64,000 nt of DNA from MWBF01 sp040772005. GTDB lineage: Bacteria > Chloroflexota > Anaerolineae > CG2-30-64-16. Under the pieces are notes generated by a model. It saw nothing but the letters and a program-made list of their open reading frames with translations. It had not been told where the DNA came from and did not search any database. Both the position numbers and the translations under genes were made by a program. The DNA lies in assembly GCA_040772005.1 (NCBI GenBank), contig JAXGYZ010000011.1:145911-209910 (forward strand). The letters run 5' to 3'. How positions within the stretch are numbered: the first letter of the stretch is position 1; each line of letters begins with the position of its first letter. This document shows, in pieces, positions 26,787 to 34,890 of this stretch.

Positions 26787-27530
26787 TCAGATTTGCTCGA
26801 ACAGATCCGGGAAGTCGGAGCCGATGCTGTCCACGCCCATGTGAGCCAACATGCGGATGGTCGGCAGGTCATTGGGATTCCACGCGCTGACCGCGATGCC
26901 CGCGGCATGCGCTTCCTCGATCATCGCGGGCGTAATATACGCCCAGTGCGGGTTGAGGGAGGCTGCGCCGGCCAGCCGCGCGGCGGACACCGGGTCCACG
27001 AGGCCGCCGACGTACAGGATGCCGGTGACGACCTGCGGCTCGATGAGCTTCGCCTCGCGCAGCACGAGGTGGTCGAAGCTGATGACGATGGCCTTGTCGA
27101 GCATGGCGAACTCGCGCAGCAGGTCGATGACCTTGCCCGCAATGCCCGGATAGTAGATGGGGCCGTTCTTGATCTCGATGGCGACCGGCACGCGGTCCAC
27201 GGCCCAGGCGAGCAGCTCGCGCAGCGTCGGCACCTGCTCGCCCGCAAACTGAGGGTCGAACCACGAGCCCGCGTCGAGCTGCTTAAGCTCGGCCAGGGTC
27301 AGGTCCTTGATGAAGCCGTGGCCGTTCGTCGTGCGGTCCACCGTGTGATCGTGCATGACGATCAGCTCACCGTCCTTGCTCAGGTGGACGTCCGTCTCGA
27401 CCGCCTGCACCCCGATCTCATAACCCCGGTTGAACGAGGCGAAGGTATTCTCCGGTGCGTGGCCCTTGGCCCCGCGGTGTCCCACGCGGCCGACCGGTGC
27501 GCCGGGCTGGCGCAACAATGCGTATGCCAT
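26787..27530 (-). CDS. ugpQ: Glycerophosphodiester phosphodiesterase
   Basis: Cleaves glycerophosphodiesters from lipid turnover to glycerol 3-phosphate and an alcohol. The 247-residue TIM-barrel protein has GHRGAKGHAPENTFASFNRGYEIG, VETDVHLSKDGELIVMHDHTVDRTTNG and VAIEIKNG; the acid and His residues of these motifs hold the metal and do catalysis. No signal peptide, so likely cytoplasmic. GGAGG is five bases before ATG. Last gene of a long same-strand run. Confidence 0.92.
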   Translation of the reverse strand: MAYALLRQPGAPVGRVGHRGAKGHAPENTFASFNRGYEIGVQAVETDVHLSKDGELIVMHDHTVDRTTNGHGFIKDLTLAELKQLDAGSWFDPQFAGEQVPTLRELLAWAVDRVPVAIEIKNGPIYYPGIAGKVIDLLREFAMLDKAIVISFDHLVLREAKLIEPQVVTGILYVGGLVDPVSAARLAGAASLNPHWAYITPAMIEEAHAAGIAVSAWNPNDLPTIRMLAHMGVDSIGSDFPDLFEQI

Positions 27531-27550
27531 GATGCCTCCATAGTTTCTTT

Positions 27551-27599
27551 GTTATGGTGTGGCGTGCCGCAGCTTCGCTGCGGCACGCCACACCATAAC
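27551..27599. repeat. Perfect 23-bp inverted repeat between AMMECR1 and ugpQ
   Basis: Bases 27551-27573 match 27577-27599 as a perfect inverted repeat with a 3-nt loop. It fills the 74-nt gap between two codirectional genes. No T run follows on the minus strand. It could be a mobile palindromic element, a terminator or an mRNA-stabilising stem. Confidence 0.8.
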
Positions 27600-27604
27600 C
27601 CTGA

Positions 27605-28120
27605 TCACTCATACTTCTCGACCTTGAACCGGTACAGGTCGACCGGCTCGTGCGGGTCCAGGCCTGCCTTCATGCGCGCGTAACGCACCTGGGTCGCGAC
27701 GTCGTCGATGCCTTCGATGTCGGGCAGCAGCAGCCCGCGGCGCCAGCCATGCTGGACGATAACGCCGTACTGCCGGGGGTCCAGCTCGGCCTCGGATGAG
27801 ATGCGCTCCGGCGGGTGAAGCACGCTGACGTCGATCACCAGGTCGGCCAGCTCGCCGGCCTTGACCGGCGGAAAGCGCGGGTCGCGCGTGGCCGCGGAGA
27901 TGGCGTTGTTGATGACCTCCTGCGCCAGCGTGTCCTCGGTCGCTGTGATGGTGCCGATGCAGCCGCGCAGCTCGCCGGTGCTGCGGGTGTGCAGCGTCAC
28001 GAACGCGCCGGCAGGCTCGCCGGTCACGGCTGCGGGCGCCTCTGTCGGGCGCAGGTGCCGCCCGTGGCGTACGTAGGCCTCGATCGCCGCACGGGCCAAC
28101 TGGACCAGCGGGTGTTCCAT
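27605..28120 (-). CDS. AMMECR1 domain protein (AmmeMemoRadiSam system protein A)
   Basis: The 171-residue protein contains FVTLHTRSTGELRGCIGTITA, the core AMMECR1 motif LRGCIG, followed by NNAISAATRDPRFPPVKAGELADLVIDVSVL. The family often sits with a MEMO1-like protein and a radical SAM enzyme, but neither is next to it here. The biochemical role is unknown. GAGGAGGT precedes the ATG at 28120. Confidence 0.92.
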   Translation of the reverse strand: MEHPLVQLARAAIEAYVRHGRHLRPTEAPAAVTGEPAGAFVTLHTRSTGELRGCIGTITATEDTLAQEVINNAISAATRDPRFPPVKAGELADLVIDVSVLHPPERISSEAELDPRQYGVIVQHGWRRGLLLPDIEGIDDVATQVRYARMKAGLDPHEPVDLYRFKVEKYE

Positions 28121-28167
28121 CCTGACCTCCTCATCTGGCCGCTTTCAATCGCCAGGCGGCTGAGTTA

Positions 28168-28770
28168 CTACTCGGCCAGCTCCCCGGTCAGTTCCGGGTC
28201 GGCCCACACGGCCCAGGCCCAGGAATGCTCGCCCAGGCCGTCGGTTGCCAGCGTCAGGCGGAGGACGTTGCCCGCCTGGAAGGGCAGCTTGACCTCAAAG
28301 GGCTGCCAGGTGCGCGGGTAGACGGCCCGGCTCCACACCTGCCAGCCGTCCACGCGCACTCGAAACGCGACCAGCCGGTCATCGCCCTGGCCGCCGTCGC
28401 GAATCCCGATGGCCGCGCGTAGCCGCAGGTCCTTGAGGCCCGCGGGCACCGGCACGTGATACTCGATCTGGGCCTCGCCGTTAACGGGCGGGTGCTGCCA
28501 GAGCGCGGGCCGGCGCTCGCCGCCGACTACAGCCTCGGCCAGCTTGACTTCCATGCCCTTGGACACCTTGGATGCGCGCACATCGGCCTGGGCGAAGTTT
28601 TCGAGGAAATTGTAACACCAGGGGCGACCTGCGTCGTGCTCGCCCGGCGCGAGGTGTTCGCTGCGCCAGCGTAGATAGGCTACGTACTCGCGCACGAGCG
28701 CCTGGTCGGCGGGTGTAAGTGCGGCAATGCTGTCCAGCAGGTCATGACTCGTTTCGGTCTGAGCGGTCAT
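28168..28770 (-). CDS. Hypothetical protein with helical N-terminus and beta domain
   Basis: I do not recognise a family with confidence. The 200-residue product has an N-terminal helical part (DLLDSIAALTPADQALVREYVAYLRWR) and a C-terminal beta-rich part (YHVPVPAGLKDLRLRAAIGI, RVRVDGWQVWSRAV, VLRLTLATDG) that resembles a carbohydrate-binding-like sandwich. No signal peptide. Two ATGs in tandem (28773, 28770) follow AGAGGG; the second has better spacing. The frame open to 28896 goes into a repeat. Confidence 0.65.
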   Translation of the reverse strand: MTAQTETSHDLLDSIAALTPADQALVREYVAYLRWRSEHLAPGEHDAGRPWCYNFLENFAQADVRASKVSKGMEVKLAEAVVGGERRPALWQHPPVNGEAQIEYHVPVPAGLKDLRLRAAIGIRDGGQGDDRLVAFRVRVDGWQVWSRAVYPRTWQPFEVKLPFQAGNVLRLTLATDGLGEHSWAWAVWADPELTGELAE

Positions 28771-28853
28771 CATTCCCTCTCGCTTGTCAGCTTGGTGCCG
28801 TACGGCAGATTCTAGCACTCTCGACTGGTCTGCGCCAGCAGGGGAAGGGGCCT

Positions 28854-28923
28854 GGAGTCGAGGCTTGAGCCGGTCTGGGATTGCTTTAGCGTTCACTGCT
28901 TGACCGGCTGAAGCCTCGACTCC
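28854..28923. repeat. 22-bp inverted repeat upstream of 28168-28770 gene
   Basis: Bases 28854-28875 pair with 28902-28923 with one mismatch and a 26-nt loop (core GTCGAGGCTT / AAGCCTCGAC). A shortened related word, GGCTGAAGCCTCG, occurs at 54438-54450. Lies between the COG2403 gene end and the unknown gene. Confidence 0.65.
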
Positions 28924-29023
28924 ACAGCGTTGTGTACCAACAGAAAGGCGGAGGCACGACGCTGTGCCTCCGTCTGGTCAAACCGGCGCCCGTTGCAGAG
29001 CTTCGGGGCCGGGTTGGCCGCGC

Positions 29024-30340
29024 TTAGCCCAGCCGCTGCCGCAGCACGTCTTCGAGCGCGGGTTGGCCGATGACCTGGAGTTCGTAGCTCACGCGTTGGA
29101 CCGGATGATAGATGGTCGCAACGCGCGTCAGGTCGATGGGCGTGGCCGAGATGACCAGGTCACACGGCACGCGGCGGATGGTCTCTTCGAGGTCCTTGAT
29201 CTGCTGGCCGCCGTAGCCCATTGCGGGCAGCAGCGTGCCGATGTCGGGATATTTTTCGAACGTCTCGGTGATGGTGCCGACGGTGTAGGGCCGCGGGTCG
29301 ATAATCTCCGCGGCGCCGAAGCGCCGGGCCGCGACGATGCCCGCGCCGTACTTCATCTCGCCGTGCGTCAGCGTGGGGCCGTCTTCGATGACCAGCACGC
29401 GCCGGCCGCGGATGGCCGCAGCATCGGGCAGGAAGATGGGCGACGCGGCCTCGATGACGACTGCGTCCGGGTTGACCTGCGCGGCGCTCTCGCGCACCGC
29501 GGTGACGTGGGCCAGGTCCGCGGTGTCCACCTTGTTGATGACGATGACATCGGCCATGCGGAAGTTTGCGGCGCCGGGCCAGTAGGTCAGCTCGTGGCCC
29601 GCGCGGTGCGGGTCTGCGACGACGATGTGCAGGTCGGGCTTGTAGAAGGGCAGGTCGTTGTTGCCGCCGTCCCACAGCACCACGTCGGCCTCCTGTTCGG
29701 CCTGGCGCAGGATGGCCTCATAATCCACGCCCGCGTAGACGATGACGCCCCGGTCGATGTGCGGCTCGTATTCCTCGCGCTCCTCGATGGTGCAGTCGTG
29801 CGCGTCCAGGTCGGCATAGGTTGCGAACCGCTGCACGCGCTGCGCGACGAGGTCGCCGTAGGGCATCGGGTGGCGCACGGCCACGACCTTCTTGCCCATC
29901 TGCTGCAGGGCATGGGCCACGTAGCGGGTCGTCTGCGACTTGCCGCTGCCGGTGCGCACCGCACACACCGCGACGACCGGCTTGCTGGACGGGAGCATGG
30001 TCTGCTGCGGCCCGATGAGCCGGAAGTCTGCGCCCGCGGCGATGACCGTAGCCGCTTTGGTCATGACATATTGGTTGTTGACATCCGAGTACGCGAAGAT
30101 TACCTGGTCCACCCGCAAGCTGCGGATGAGGTGTACCAGCTCGCTCTCCGGGTGGATCGCAATCCCCTCCGGGTAGAGCCGCCCGGCCAGCTCTGCCGGG
30201 TAGCGCCGTCCCTCGATGTTGGGGATCTGGGTTGCCGTGAAGGCTACGACTTCGTAGTCCTCATTCTCACGGAACAGGGTGTTGAAGTTGTGAAAGTCAC
30301 GCCCCGCGGCGCCCATAATCAGGATACGTTGCTTCGCCAT
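29024..30340 (-). CDS. COG2403 GTPase, cyclic 2,3-diphosphoglycerate synthetase-like
   Basis: The 438-residue protein opens RILIMGAAGRDFHNFNTLFRENEDYEVVAFTATQIP, then a P-loop AVRTGSGKSQTTR, YADLDAHDCTIEEREEYEPHID, WDGGNNDLPFY and VIVINKVDTAD (NKxD). This matches COG2403, which includes the archaeal cyclic 2,3-diphosphoglycerate synthetase, an enzyme that makes a thermoprotectant. Bacterial members have no settled function, so the reaction is not asserted. ATG 30340 is chosen (MAKQRILIMG, with GGAGCG upstream); 30358 is the longer option. Confidence 0.82.
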   Translation of the reverse strand: MAKQRILIMGAAGRDFHNFNTLFRENEDYEVVAFTATQIPNIEGRRYPAELAGRLYPEGIAIHPESELVHLIRSLRVDQVIFAYSDVNNQYVMTKAATVIAAGADFRLIGPQQTMLPSSKPVVAVCAVRTGSGKSQTTRYVAHALQQMGKKVVAVRHPMPYGDLVAQRVQRFATYADLDAHDCTIEEREEYEPHIDRGVIVYAGVDYEAILRQAEQEADVVLWDGGNNDLPFYKPDLHIVVADPHRAGHELTYWPGAANFRMADVIVINKVDTADLAHVTAVRESAAQVNPDAVVIEAASPIFLPDAAAIRGRRVLVIEDGPTLTHGEMKYGAGIVAARRFGAAEIIDPRPYTVGTITETFEKYPDIGTLLPAMGYGGQQIKDLEETIRRVPCDLVISATPIDLTRVATIYHPVQRVSYELQVIGQPALEDVLRQRLG

Positions 30341-30380
30341 TGATCGCTCCGTTAGCATCTATGCTGCGTTATCGGGTGGT

Positions 30381-31334
30381 TTAGGTGCTGCTATCGCTCG
30401 TCGCCATCGACGGTCGCGGCCGGTAGACTGCGCGTGCGAAGAGCACGCCCAGGAAATAGAGGCCGAGCAGCGGCACCATCACCAGCGCCATGTTGACCGG
30501 GTCGACCGTCGGGGTGATGGCCGCGGCGACGAATGCTACGCCCGCAATGGCATAGCGCCATTGCTTCATCATCGTCTTGGGTGAGACGAGGCCCAGCCGC
30601 GCGAGCATCGCCATCACCAGCGGCGTCTCGAAGGCGGCCCCGATCCACAGGAGGACGGCCAGGACGAAGGAGTAATAGGGCCGGATGTCCCAACTGGGCT
30701 GCGCAATCGAGCCGCCGGTGCCCAACAGGAAGGGCAGCATCACCGGCAGCAGGACGTAGTAGGCAAAGATAATCCCGCCGATGAAGAAGAGCAGCACCAG
30801 CGGTGCGCCGATGATTGCCACCATCTTGAACACCGCGATTTCCTGCGGGTTCTCCAGCGCGGGCCGGATGAACATCAGAACCTGGTAGAGCATCACCGGC
30901 AGGGCCAGCACCAGCGCAGCGCTGAAGATGATTTCCATGCGCACCCAGATCATGTCGGTGGGGCGCAGGAAGATGAAGAGCGCGTTGCCGGCGGGCGCCT
31001 GCAGGAAGCGCAGGATGGCGTCCACAAAGAAGGCTGTGGCAATCGCGCCGAGCAGCATGGTCCCCATGACCACGAAGATGCGCTTGCGCAGCTCCAACAG
31101 GTGCTCGACCGCGCCGTACATGATCTGCACCAGGTCGTACAGCGGGCTTTCGCTGGCCGCCCACATGCCGCGCGCGGCATCGAGGGTCAACGGCTCTTGC
31201 TCGGCCTGGGAGCGCCGGAAGTTGGTGAGCATCAGCCAGAGCTGTTCGATGCCGCGCGGCAGCTTGCTGGGGCCGAGCAGGGCGATGGCGATGATGATGA
31301 GAATGACGAAGCCAAAAACGCCGGTAAACGACAT
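30381..31334 (-). CDS. tatC: TatA-TatC fusion, Tat translocase
   Basis: Part of the twin-arginine translocase, which exports folded proteins. Residues 1-45 form a TatA/B-like unit: a hydrophobic helix (FGFVILIIIAIALLG), the PSKLP hinge and an amphipathic helix. After a 30-residue linker, TatC starts at about residue 75 with EHLLELRKRIF and shows six membrane segments ending VNMALVMVPLLGLYFLG. The usual Glu in the TatA helix is missing. TatA ends in the cytoplasm and TatC starts there, so the fusion is topologically sound. No frameshift or stop separates the parts. A separate TatA/B gene ends three bases upstream. Confidence 0.9.
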   Translation of the reverse strand: MSFTGVFGFVILIIIAIALLGPSKLPRGIEQLWLMLTNFRRSQAEQEPLTLDAARGMWAASESPLYDLVQIMYGAVEHLLELRKRIFVVMGTMLLGAIATAFFVDAILRFLQAPAGNALFIFLRPTDMIWVRMEIIFSAALVLALPVMLYQVLMFIRPALENPQEIAVFKMVAIIGAPLVLLFFIGGIIFAYYVLLPVMLPFLLGTGGSIAQPSWDIRPYYSFVLAVLLWIGAAFETPLVMAMLARLGLVSPKTMMKQWRYAIAGVAFVAAAITPTVDPVNMALVMVPLLGLYFLGVLFARAVYRPRPSMATSDSST

Positions 31335-31337
31335 GGG

Positions 31338-31898
31338 TCAGGCCTCCGCGCCTGGGGCCGGCTGCTGCGGCTCGGTAGGGGGTGTGACGTCCGTTGCCGC
31401 GGGTGTTTCAGCCGCGGCGGCAGGCTCCGCGCTCGCGCTGGGCGAGCCGGGCGGCAGGATCCGGTTTTCCGGCTCTGCAGCGGGCGCTTCGGTGGCTGCC
31501 GGCACAGGAGATGGCGTGCTTTCTGCCGGTGCAGCGCTTGCGGCTGTGGCCGCTGCCGCAGCCGCCGGATCTTCGCCTGTCTCGGCGGCCTTGAGCTCGC
31601 GCACGACCGACTGGCGCAGGGCCTGGCCGGGGTTGCGGAAAGCCTGGGCCGCGGTTGCGACATCCTTGAGCGATGTGCCGGCCTCCTGGAAGGGTTCAGT
31701 GATTTCCTTGGCCGGGGCCTCGATGGCGGCGCGCGCCTGGTCGATCTCGCGCGAGAACTCGCGCGTTGCGCGGCGCATGTCCTTCATCGCGCGGCCCAGC
31801 TTCGAGCCAATCTGCGGCAGGCGATCCGGCCCGAACACCGCCAGCGCGACGATCAGGATGACGATCAGTTCAAGCGGCCCAATTCCGAGGATGTCCAC
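31338..31898 (-). CDS. tatA: Sec-independent translocase protein TatA/TatB
   Basis: The 186-residue protein has the TatA/B N-terminal helix (GIGPLELIVILIVALAVFG), the GPDRLPQIG hinge and an amphipathic helix (KLGRAMKDMRRATREFSRE). A long Ala/Pro/Glu-rich tail follows, longer than most TatA and nearer TatB in length, so TatA and TatB cannot be separated. Start is GTG at 31898, three bases after nusB. Three bases separate it from the TatA-TatC fusion. Confidence 0.88.
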   Translation of the reverse strand: MDILGIGPLELIVILIVALAVFGPDRLPQIGSKLGRAMKDMRRATREFSREIDQARAAIEAPAKEITEPFQEAGTSLKDVATAAQAFRNPGQALRQSVVRELKAAETGEDPAAAAAATAASAAPAESTPSPVPAATEAPAAEPENRILPPGSPSASAEPAAAAETPAATDVTPPTEPQQPAPGAEA

Positions 31899-31901
31899 AT
31901 C

Positions 31902-32363
31902 TCATTCCTTGTCAGGCGCGCCGGCCTGCGCAGCATCGGGCGTGGCATGCAACTCGATGCGCTCACCCCCGCCCACGGCTGCGCCGAGCACGCCGTTGAC
32001 GAAGCGCGAGCTGTTGTCGCTGCCGAACAGCTTGGCGAGGTCGACGGCTTCGTTGATGGCAACTTTGGGCGGCGTGCCGGTGGCCCCGCTGAGTTCGTAG
32101 ATGGCGATGCGCAGGATGTTGCGGTCGATGACGGCGATCTGCTGCACCGGCCACGCCGGAGCATATTTGTGGATGAGCGCGTCCAGCCCTTCCCGGTGGC
32201 GCACGATGCCGCTGACCAACTGGCGCGCGAAGGCTGCGCCCTCCGGCGGCAGCGGATCGTCCGTCAGCCGGTGAGCCAGCGCGTCACCGGCCTGATGGTT
32301 TGTCGTATCGAGTTCGTAAAGGACCTGGAGGGCGGAGATGCGTCCCTGCCGTCGAATCTGCAC
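31902..32363 (-). CDS. nusB: Transcription antitermination factor NusB
   Basis: NusB works with S10 (NusE) on rRNA antitermination complexes. The 153-residue all-helical protein has RRQGRISALQVLYELD, VSGIVRHREGLDALIHKYAP, AVIDRNILRIAIYEL and KVAINEAVDLAKLFGSDNSSRFVNGVLGAA. Start is GTG at 32363 with AGGG seven bases upstream; a longer frame to 32465 overlaps the Asp23 gene and is rejected. Ends with a short acidic tail. Confidence 0.92.
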   Translation of the reverse strand: MQIRRQGRISALQVLYELDTTNHQAGDALAHRLTDDPLPPEGAAFARQLVSGIVRHREGLDALIHKYAPAWPVQQIAVIDRNILRIAIYELSGATGTPPKVAINEAVDLAKLFGSDNSSRFVNGVLGAAVGGGERIELHATPDAAQAGAPDKE

Positions 32364-32385
32364 GAAAGAACCCTGCCTTTGTATT

Positions 32386-32745
32386 TCAGGAAGCGTTGGC
32401 GCTATTGGCGACGGGCATGACCACGTCATCAATATAGACGTCGACCGTCGCGACCGGCATCCCAACCATCTCTTCGAGGGCGCGGGTGATCTCGGTCTGG
32501 AGCGTCGAGCCCAACTTGAGCATGTTGCTGTCGTTGTCGGCTACGACGTGGACTTCCACCTGCACGCCTTCCTCGCCTACCATGACGGCGATGCCATCCT
32601 CGACCGCCGCGCCGGCGCGCAGGCTGCGCATGCGCGGGGGAATCGGCGCCAGTCGGCGCACCCCGTGCTGATCCAGGGTCGTCTGTTTGACGATGGTCGT
32701 CAGCACCAGCGGTGCAATCGTGACCTTGCCCTGTACTTCGTCCAT
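32386..32745 (-). CDS. Asp23/Gls24 family protein
   Basis: A 119-residue Asp23 (DUF322) protein: GKVTIAPLVLTTIVKQTTL, then VEDGIAVMVGEEGVQVEVHVVADNDSNMLKLGSTLQTEITRALEEMVGMPVATVDVYIDDV. Family members are small cytoplasmic proteins tied to cell envelope or alkaline stress. It is placed directly before nusB, a neighbourhood also seen in Firmicutes. A second Asp23 gene lies at 42023-42382. Confidence 0.88.
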   Translation of the reverse strand: MDEVQGKVTIAPLVLTTIVKQTTLDQHGVRRLAPIPPRMRSLRAGAAVEDGIAVMVGEEGVQVEVHVVADNDSNMLKLGSTLQTEITRALEEMVGMPVATVDVYIDDVVMPVANSANAS

Positions 32746-32766
32746 TCTATCACCTCTTCAACCAGG

Positions 32767-33510
32767 TTACTGCATCACCAGCCCGCCGTCCACGCTGAGC
32801 ACCTGGCCGGTGATGAAGGCCGCCCGGTCGCTGGCGAGAAACGCCACGGCGTAGGCAATCTCTTCCGGCTGGGCGAACCGGCCCAGCGGCGTCATGCTGA
32901 TGGCCGCCTGCCGCTGCTCTTCGGTCAGCACGTTGGTCAGCGCGGTCGGCACGAAGCCGGGCGCGACGGCGTTGACGGTGATGCCGCGCGGGCCGATTTC
33001 TTTCGCCAGCGACTTCGTGAAGCCGATCAGCCCGGCCTTCGAGGCGGCGTAATTGGTCTGGCCTGCCTGGCCGGCCATTGCGACGACCGACGTGATGTTG
33101 ATGATGCGGCCATAGCGCTGCTTGAACATGGTGCGCAGCACGGCCTTGCTGCAATTGTACGCGCTTTTGAGGTTCGCCGCCAATACGGTATCCCAGTCAT
33201 CTTCGCTCATCAGCATGAGCAGCATGTCACGGGTGGTGCCCGCGTTGTTGACGAGGATATCGACCCGGCCAAAGCGGTCCACCGTCGCTTTGATGAGCGC
33301 CTGCGCATCGGCCAGGCGGCTGACGTCGGCCTGCACCGCGACCGCCTGGCTGCCGCGCTCGGTCAGGCCGGCGACGACGGCCGCGGCCTGCGCCGCGCTG
33401 GCGCGGTGGTTGACGACGACGTGCGCGCCCTGGCTCGCCAGTTCCGCCGCAATCGCGGCGCCGATGCCCCGTGAGGCCCCGGTGACAATGGCAACCTTGT
33501 CCTGTAGCAT
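32767..33510 (-). CDS. fabG: 3-oxoacyl-ACP reductase
   Basis: Reduces 3-ketoacyl-ACP with NADPH in fatty acid elongation. The 247-residue short-chain dehydrogenase has the cofactor loop TGASRGIG, NNAG, and the catalytic Ser-Tyr-Lys in SVVAMAGQAGQTNYAASKAG, ending in GQVLSVDGGLVMQ. It follows fabD; acpP and fabF, often next in line, are not here. GGAGC precedes the ATG. Confidence 0.93.
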   Translation of the reverse strand: MLQDKVAIVTGASRGIGAAIAAELASQGAHVVVNHRASAAQAAAVVAGLTERGSQAVAVQADVSRLADAQALIKATVDRFGRVDILVNNAGTTRDMLLMLMSEDDWDTVLAANLKSAYNCSKAVLRTMFKQRYGRIINITSVVAMAGQAGQTNYAASKAGLIGFTKSLAKEIGPRGITVNAVAPGFVPTALTNVLTEEQRQAAISMTPLGRFAQPEEIAYAVAFLASDRAAFITGQVLSVDGGLVMQ

Positions 33511-33532
33511 AGCGTGGTGTGCTCCTCAGGCT

Positions 33533-33559
33533 CGTAGTGGGCGCTTTAGCGCCGCTACG
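33533..33559. repeat. Hairpin between fabD and fabG (family C)
   Basis: CGTAG...GGCGCT (33533-33545) pairs with AGCGCC...CTACG (33548-33559), leaving a TT loop and bulged bases. Shares the GGCGCTTTAGCG core with 54373-54431. Confidence 0.6.
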
Positions 33560-33591
33560 TGTTTTGGCGCTGATGCGCCTACTGCAAACGG

Positions 33592-34524
33592 CTACAGCGC
33601 CGCAAGATCCTCCGGCGTGCGCACGTTGGCCGTGGTCGCATCGGGCAGGATGCGCTTCATCAGGCCGGTCAGCACGTCGCCGGGGCCGACCTCCACGAAG
33701 CGCGTGACGCCCAGCGCGGCCATCGCCTGGATGGAGGCGGTCCAGCGCACCGATGCCGTCAGTTGGCCGACCAGTTCTTCCCGGATGGCCGCGACGGTTT
33801 GGAGGGGCCGGGCCTGGATGTTGCCGATGATGGGCACGGCCGGCTCACGGAACGGGGTCGCGGCGACGGCTTCGGCAAAGGCGGCTGCTGCGGGCGCCAT
33901 GAGCGCGGAATGGGCGGCAATGCTGACGGCAAGGGGCCGGGGTCGCGCACCGGCCGCGCGGGCCAGCTCGACCGCCGCGGCGACGCCTGCGGGTCCGCCC
34001 GAAATGACGACCTGGCCGGGCGCGTTGTAGTTGGCAACCTGGACGCTGTCGCCGCTCTCGCGGCTGGCTTGTTCGCACAGCGCGGCAACCTGCTCGTCAT
34101 CCAGCTTGAGGATCGCGGCCATGCCGCCGGGATGCGCGCGGCCGGCCGCGGCCATGAGCTCCCCACGCGTGCGGGTCAGCCGAACCGCGTCTGCAAAGGC
34201 GAGCGCGCCCGCGGCGACCAATGCGCTGTACTCACCCAGGCTGTGACCCGCGACGCAGCAGGGCGCGGGCAGGCCGGGCCGGGCGGCGTGCAGGGCGCGC
34301 CAGGCGGCGATGCTGGTGGTCAGGATGGCAGGCTGCGCGTTGATGGTCTCGGTCAGCGTCTCTGCCGGACCCTCGAAGCATAATTCGGACAGCGGGAACC
34401 CGAGGATGGCGTCCGCTTCGGCGTAGGTCTCGCGCGCGACGGGATAGGCGTCCGCCAGGGCACGGCCCATGCCGGCGACCTGGGACCCCTGGCCGGGGAA
34501 GAGGTAGGCAATGTCACAGCTCAT
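33592..34524 (-). CDS. fabD: Malonyl-CoA:ACP transacylase
   Basis: Loads malonyl groups on ACP for fatty acid synthesis. The 310-residue protein has YLFPGQGSQVAGMG, the nucleophile Ser in GHSLGEYSAL and the His in VSIAAHSALM, ending in EVGPGDVLTGLMKRI. Upstream on the same strand is rpmF, which often precedes plsX/fabH/fabD, but plsX and fabH are not in this gap. Confidence 0.95.
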   Translation of the reverse strand: MSCDIAYLFPGQGSQVAGMGRALADAYPVARETYAEADAILGFPLSELCFEGPAETLTETINAQPAILTTSIAAWRALHAARPGLPAPCCVAGHSLGEYSALVAAGALAFADAVRLTRTRGELMAAAGRAHPGGMAAILKLDDEQVAALCEQASRESGDSVQVANYNAPGQVVISGGPAGVAAAVELARAAGARPRPLAVSIAAHSALMAPAAAAFAEAVAATPFREPAVPIIGNIQARPLQTVAAIREELVGQLTASVRWTASIQAMAALGVTRFVEVGPGDVLTGLMKRILPDATTANVRTPEDLAAL

Positions 34525-34574
34525 GGGTCTGATAGGGCCTACTTTCGATGGAGTGTGTTAATTCAGACAAGAGA

Positions 34575-34601
34575 GGGGACATGGGTCAGACCCAGGTCCC
34601 C
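34575..34601. terminator. GGGGAC hairpin between rpmF and fabD
   Basis: GGGGAC-A-TGGGT (34575-34586) pairs with ACCCA-G-GTCCCC (34590-34601) with one mismatch and a 3-nt loop. It lies in the 156-nt gap between rpmF and fabD, which has no gene. It may weaken readthrough from rpmF into fabD. Confidence 0.5.
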
Positions 34602-34680
34602 CCTGCTGCCGGTACGATGGCTGGTGTGTGCTGCCGGTGGCTTGGCTGGCCCCCATGCGGGGCCGGCGCGCCACGGGACG

Positions 34681-34878
34681 TCAGGAGCTCTTCTTTTCCG
34701 ACTCCACTTCGAAGACGGTCTCGCCCTTGTAGGTGCCGCAATCCGGGCAGGCATGATGCGGGAGCCGCATCGCGCCGCACTGCGGGCAGCGCACGACGTG
34801 GGTGGCGGGCAGGGCATCGTGGGCGCGGCGGCGGTCGCGGCGGCCCTTAGAAAGCTTACGTTTTGGCTGAGGTGGCAC
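34681..34878 (-). CDS. rpmF: 50S ribosomal protein L32
   Basis: A 65-residue zinc-binding protein of the large subunit. It has PPQPKRKLSKGRRDRRRAH and a zinc ribbon CPQCG...CPDCGTYKG with four Cys. Start is GTG at 34878, 12 bases after the YceD gene, a pair conserved across bacteria. The C-terminal tail is acidic and short. Confidence 0.94.
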   Translation of the reverse strand: MPPQPKRKLSKGRRDRRRAHDALPATHVVRCPQCGAMRLPHHACPDCGTYKGETVFEVESEKKSS

Positions 34879-34890
34879 TGGTTATACTCC

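Noticed and set aside
28964..30343. Plus-strand ORF opposite the COG2403 gene
   Set aside because: Shadow of a gene with visible P-loop and NKVD motifs.
31101..32420. Plus-strand ORF opposite tatA and nusB
   Set aside because: Runs across several minus-strand genes with conserved motifs; Gly/Arg-rich shadow.
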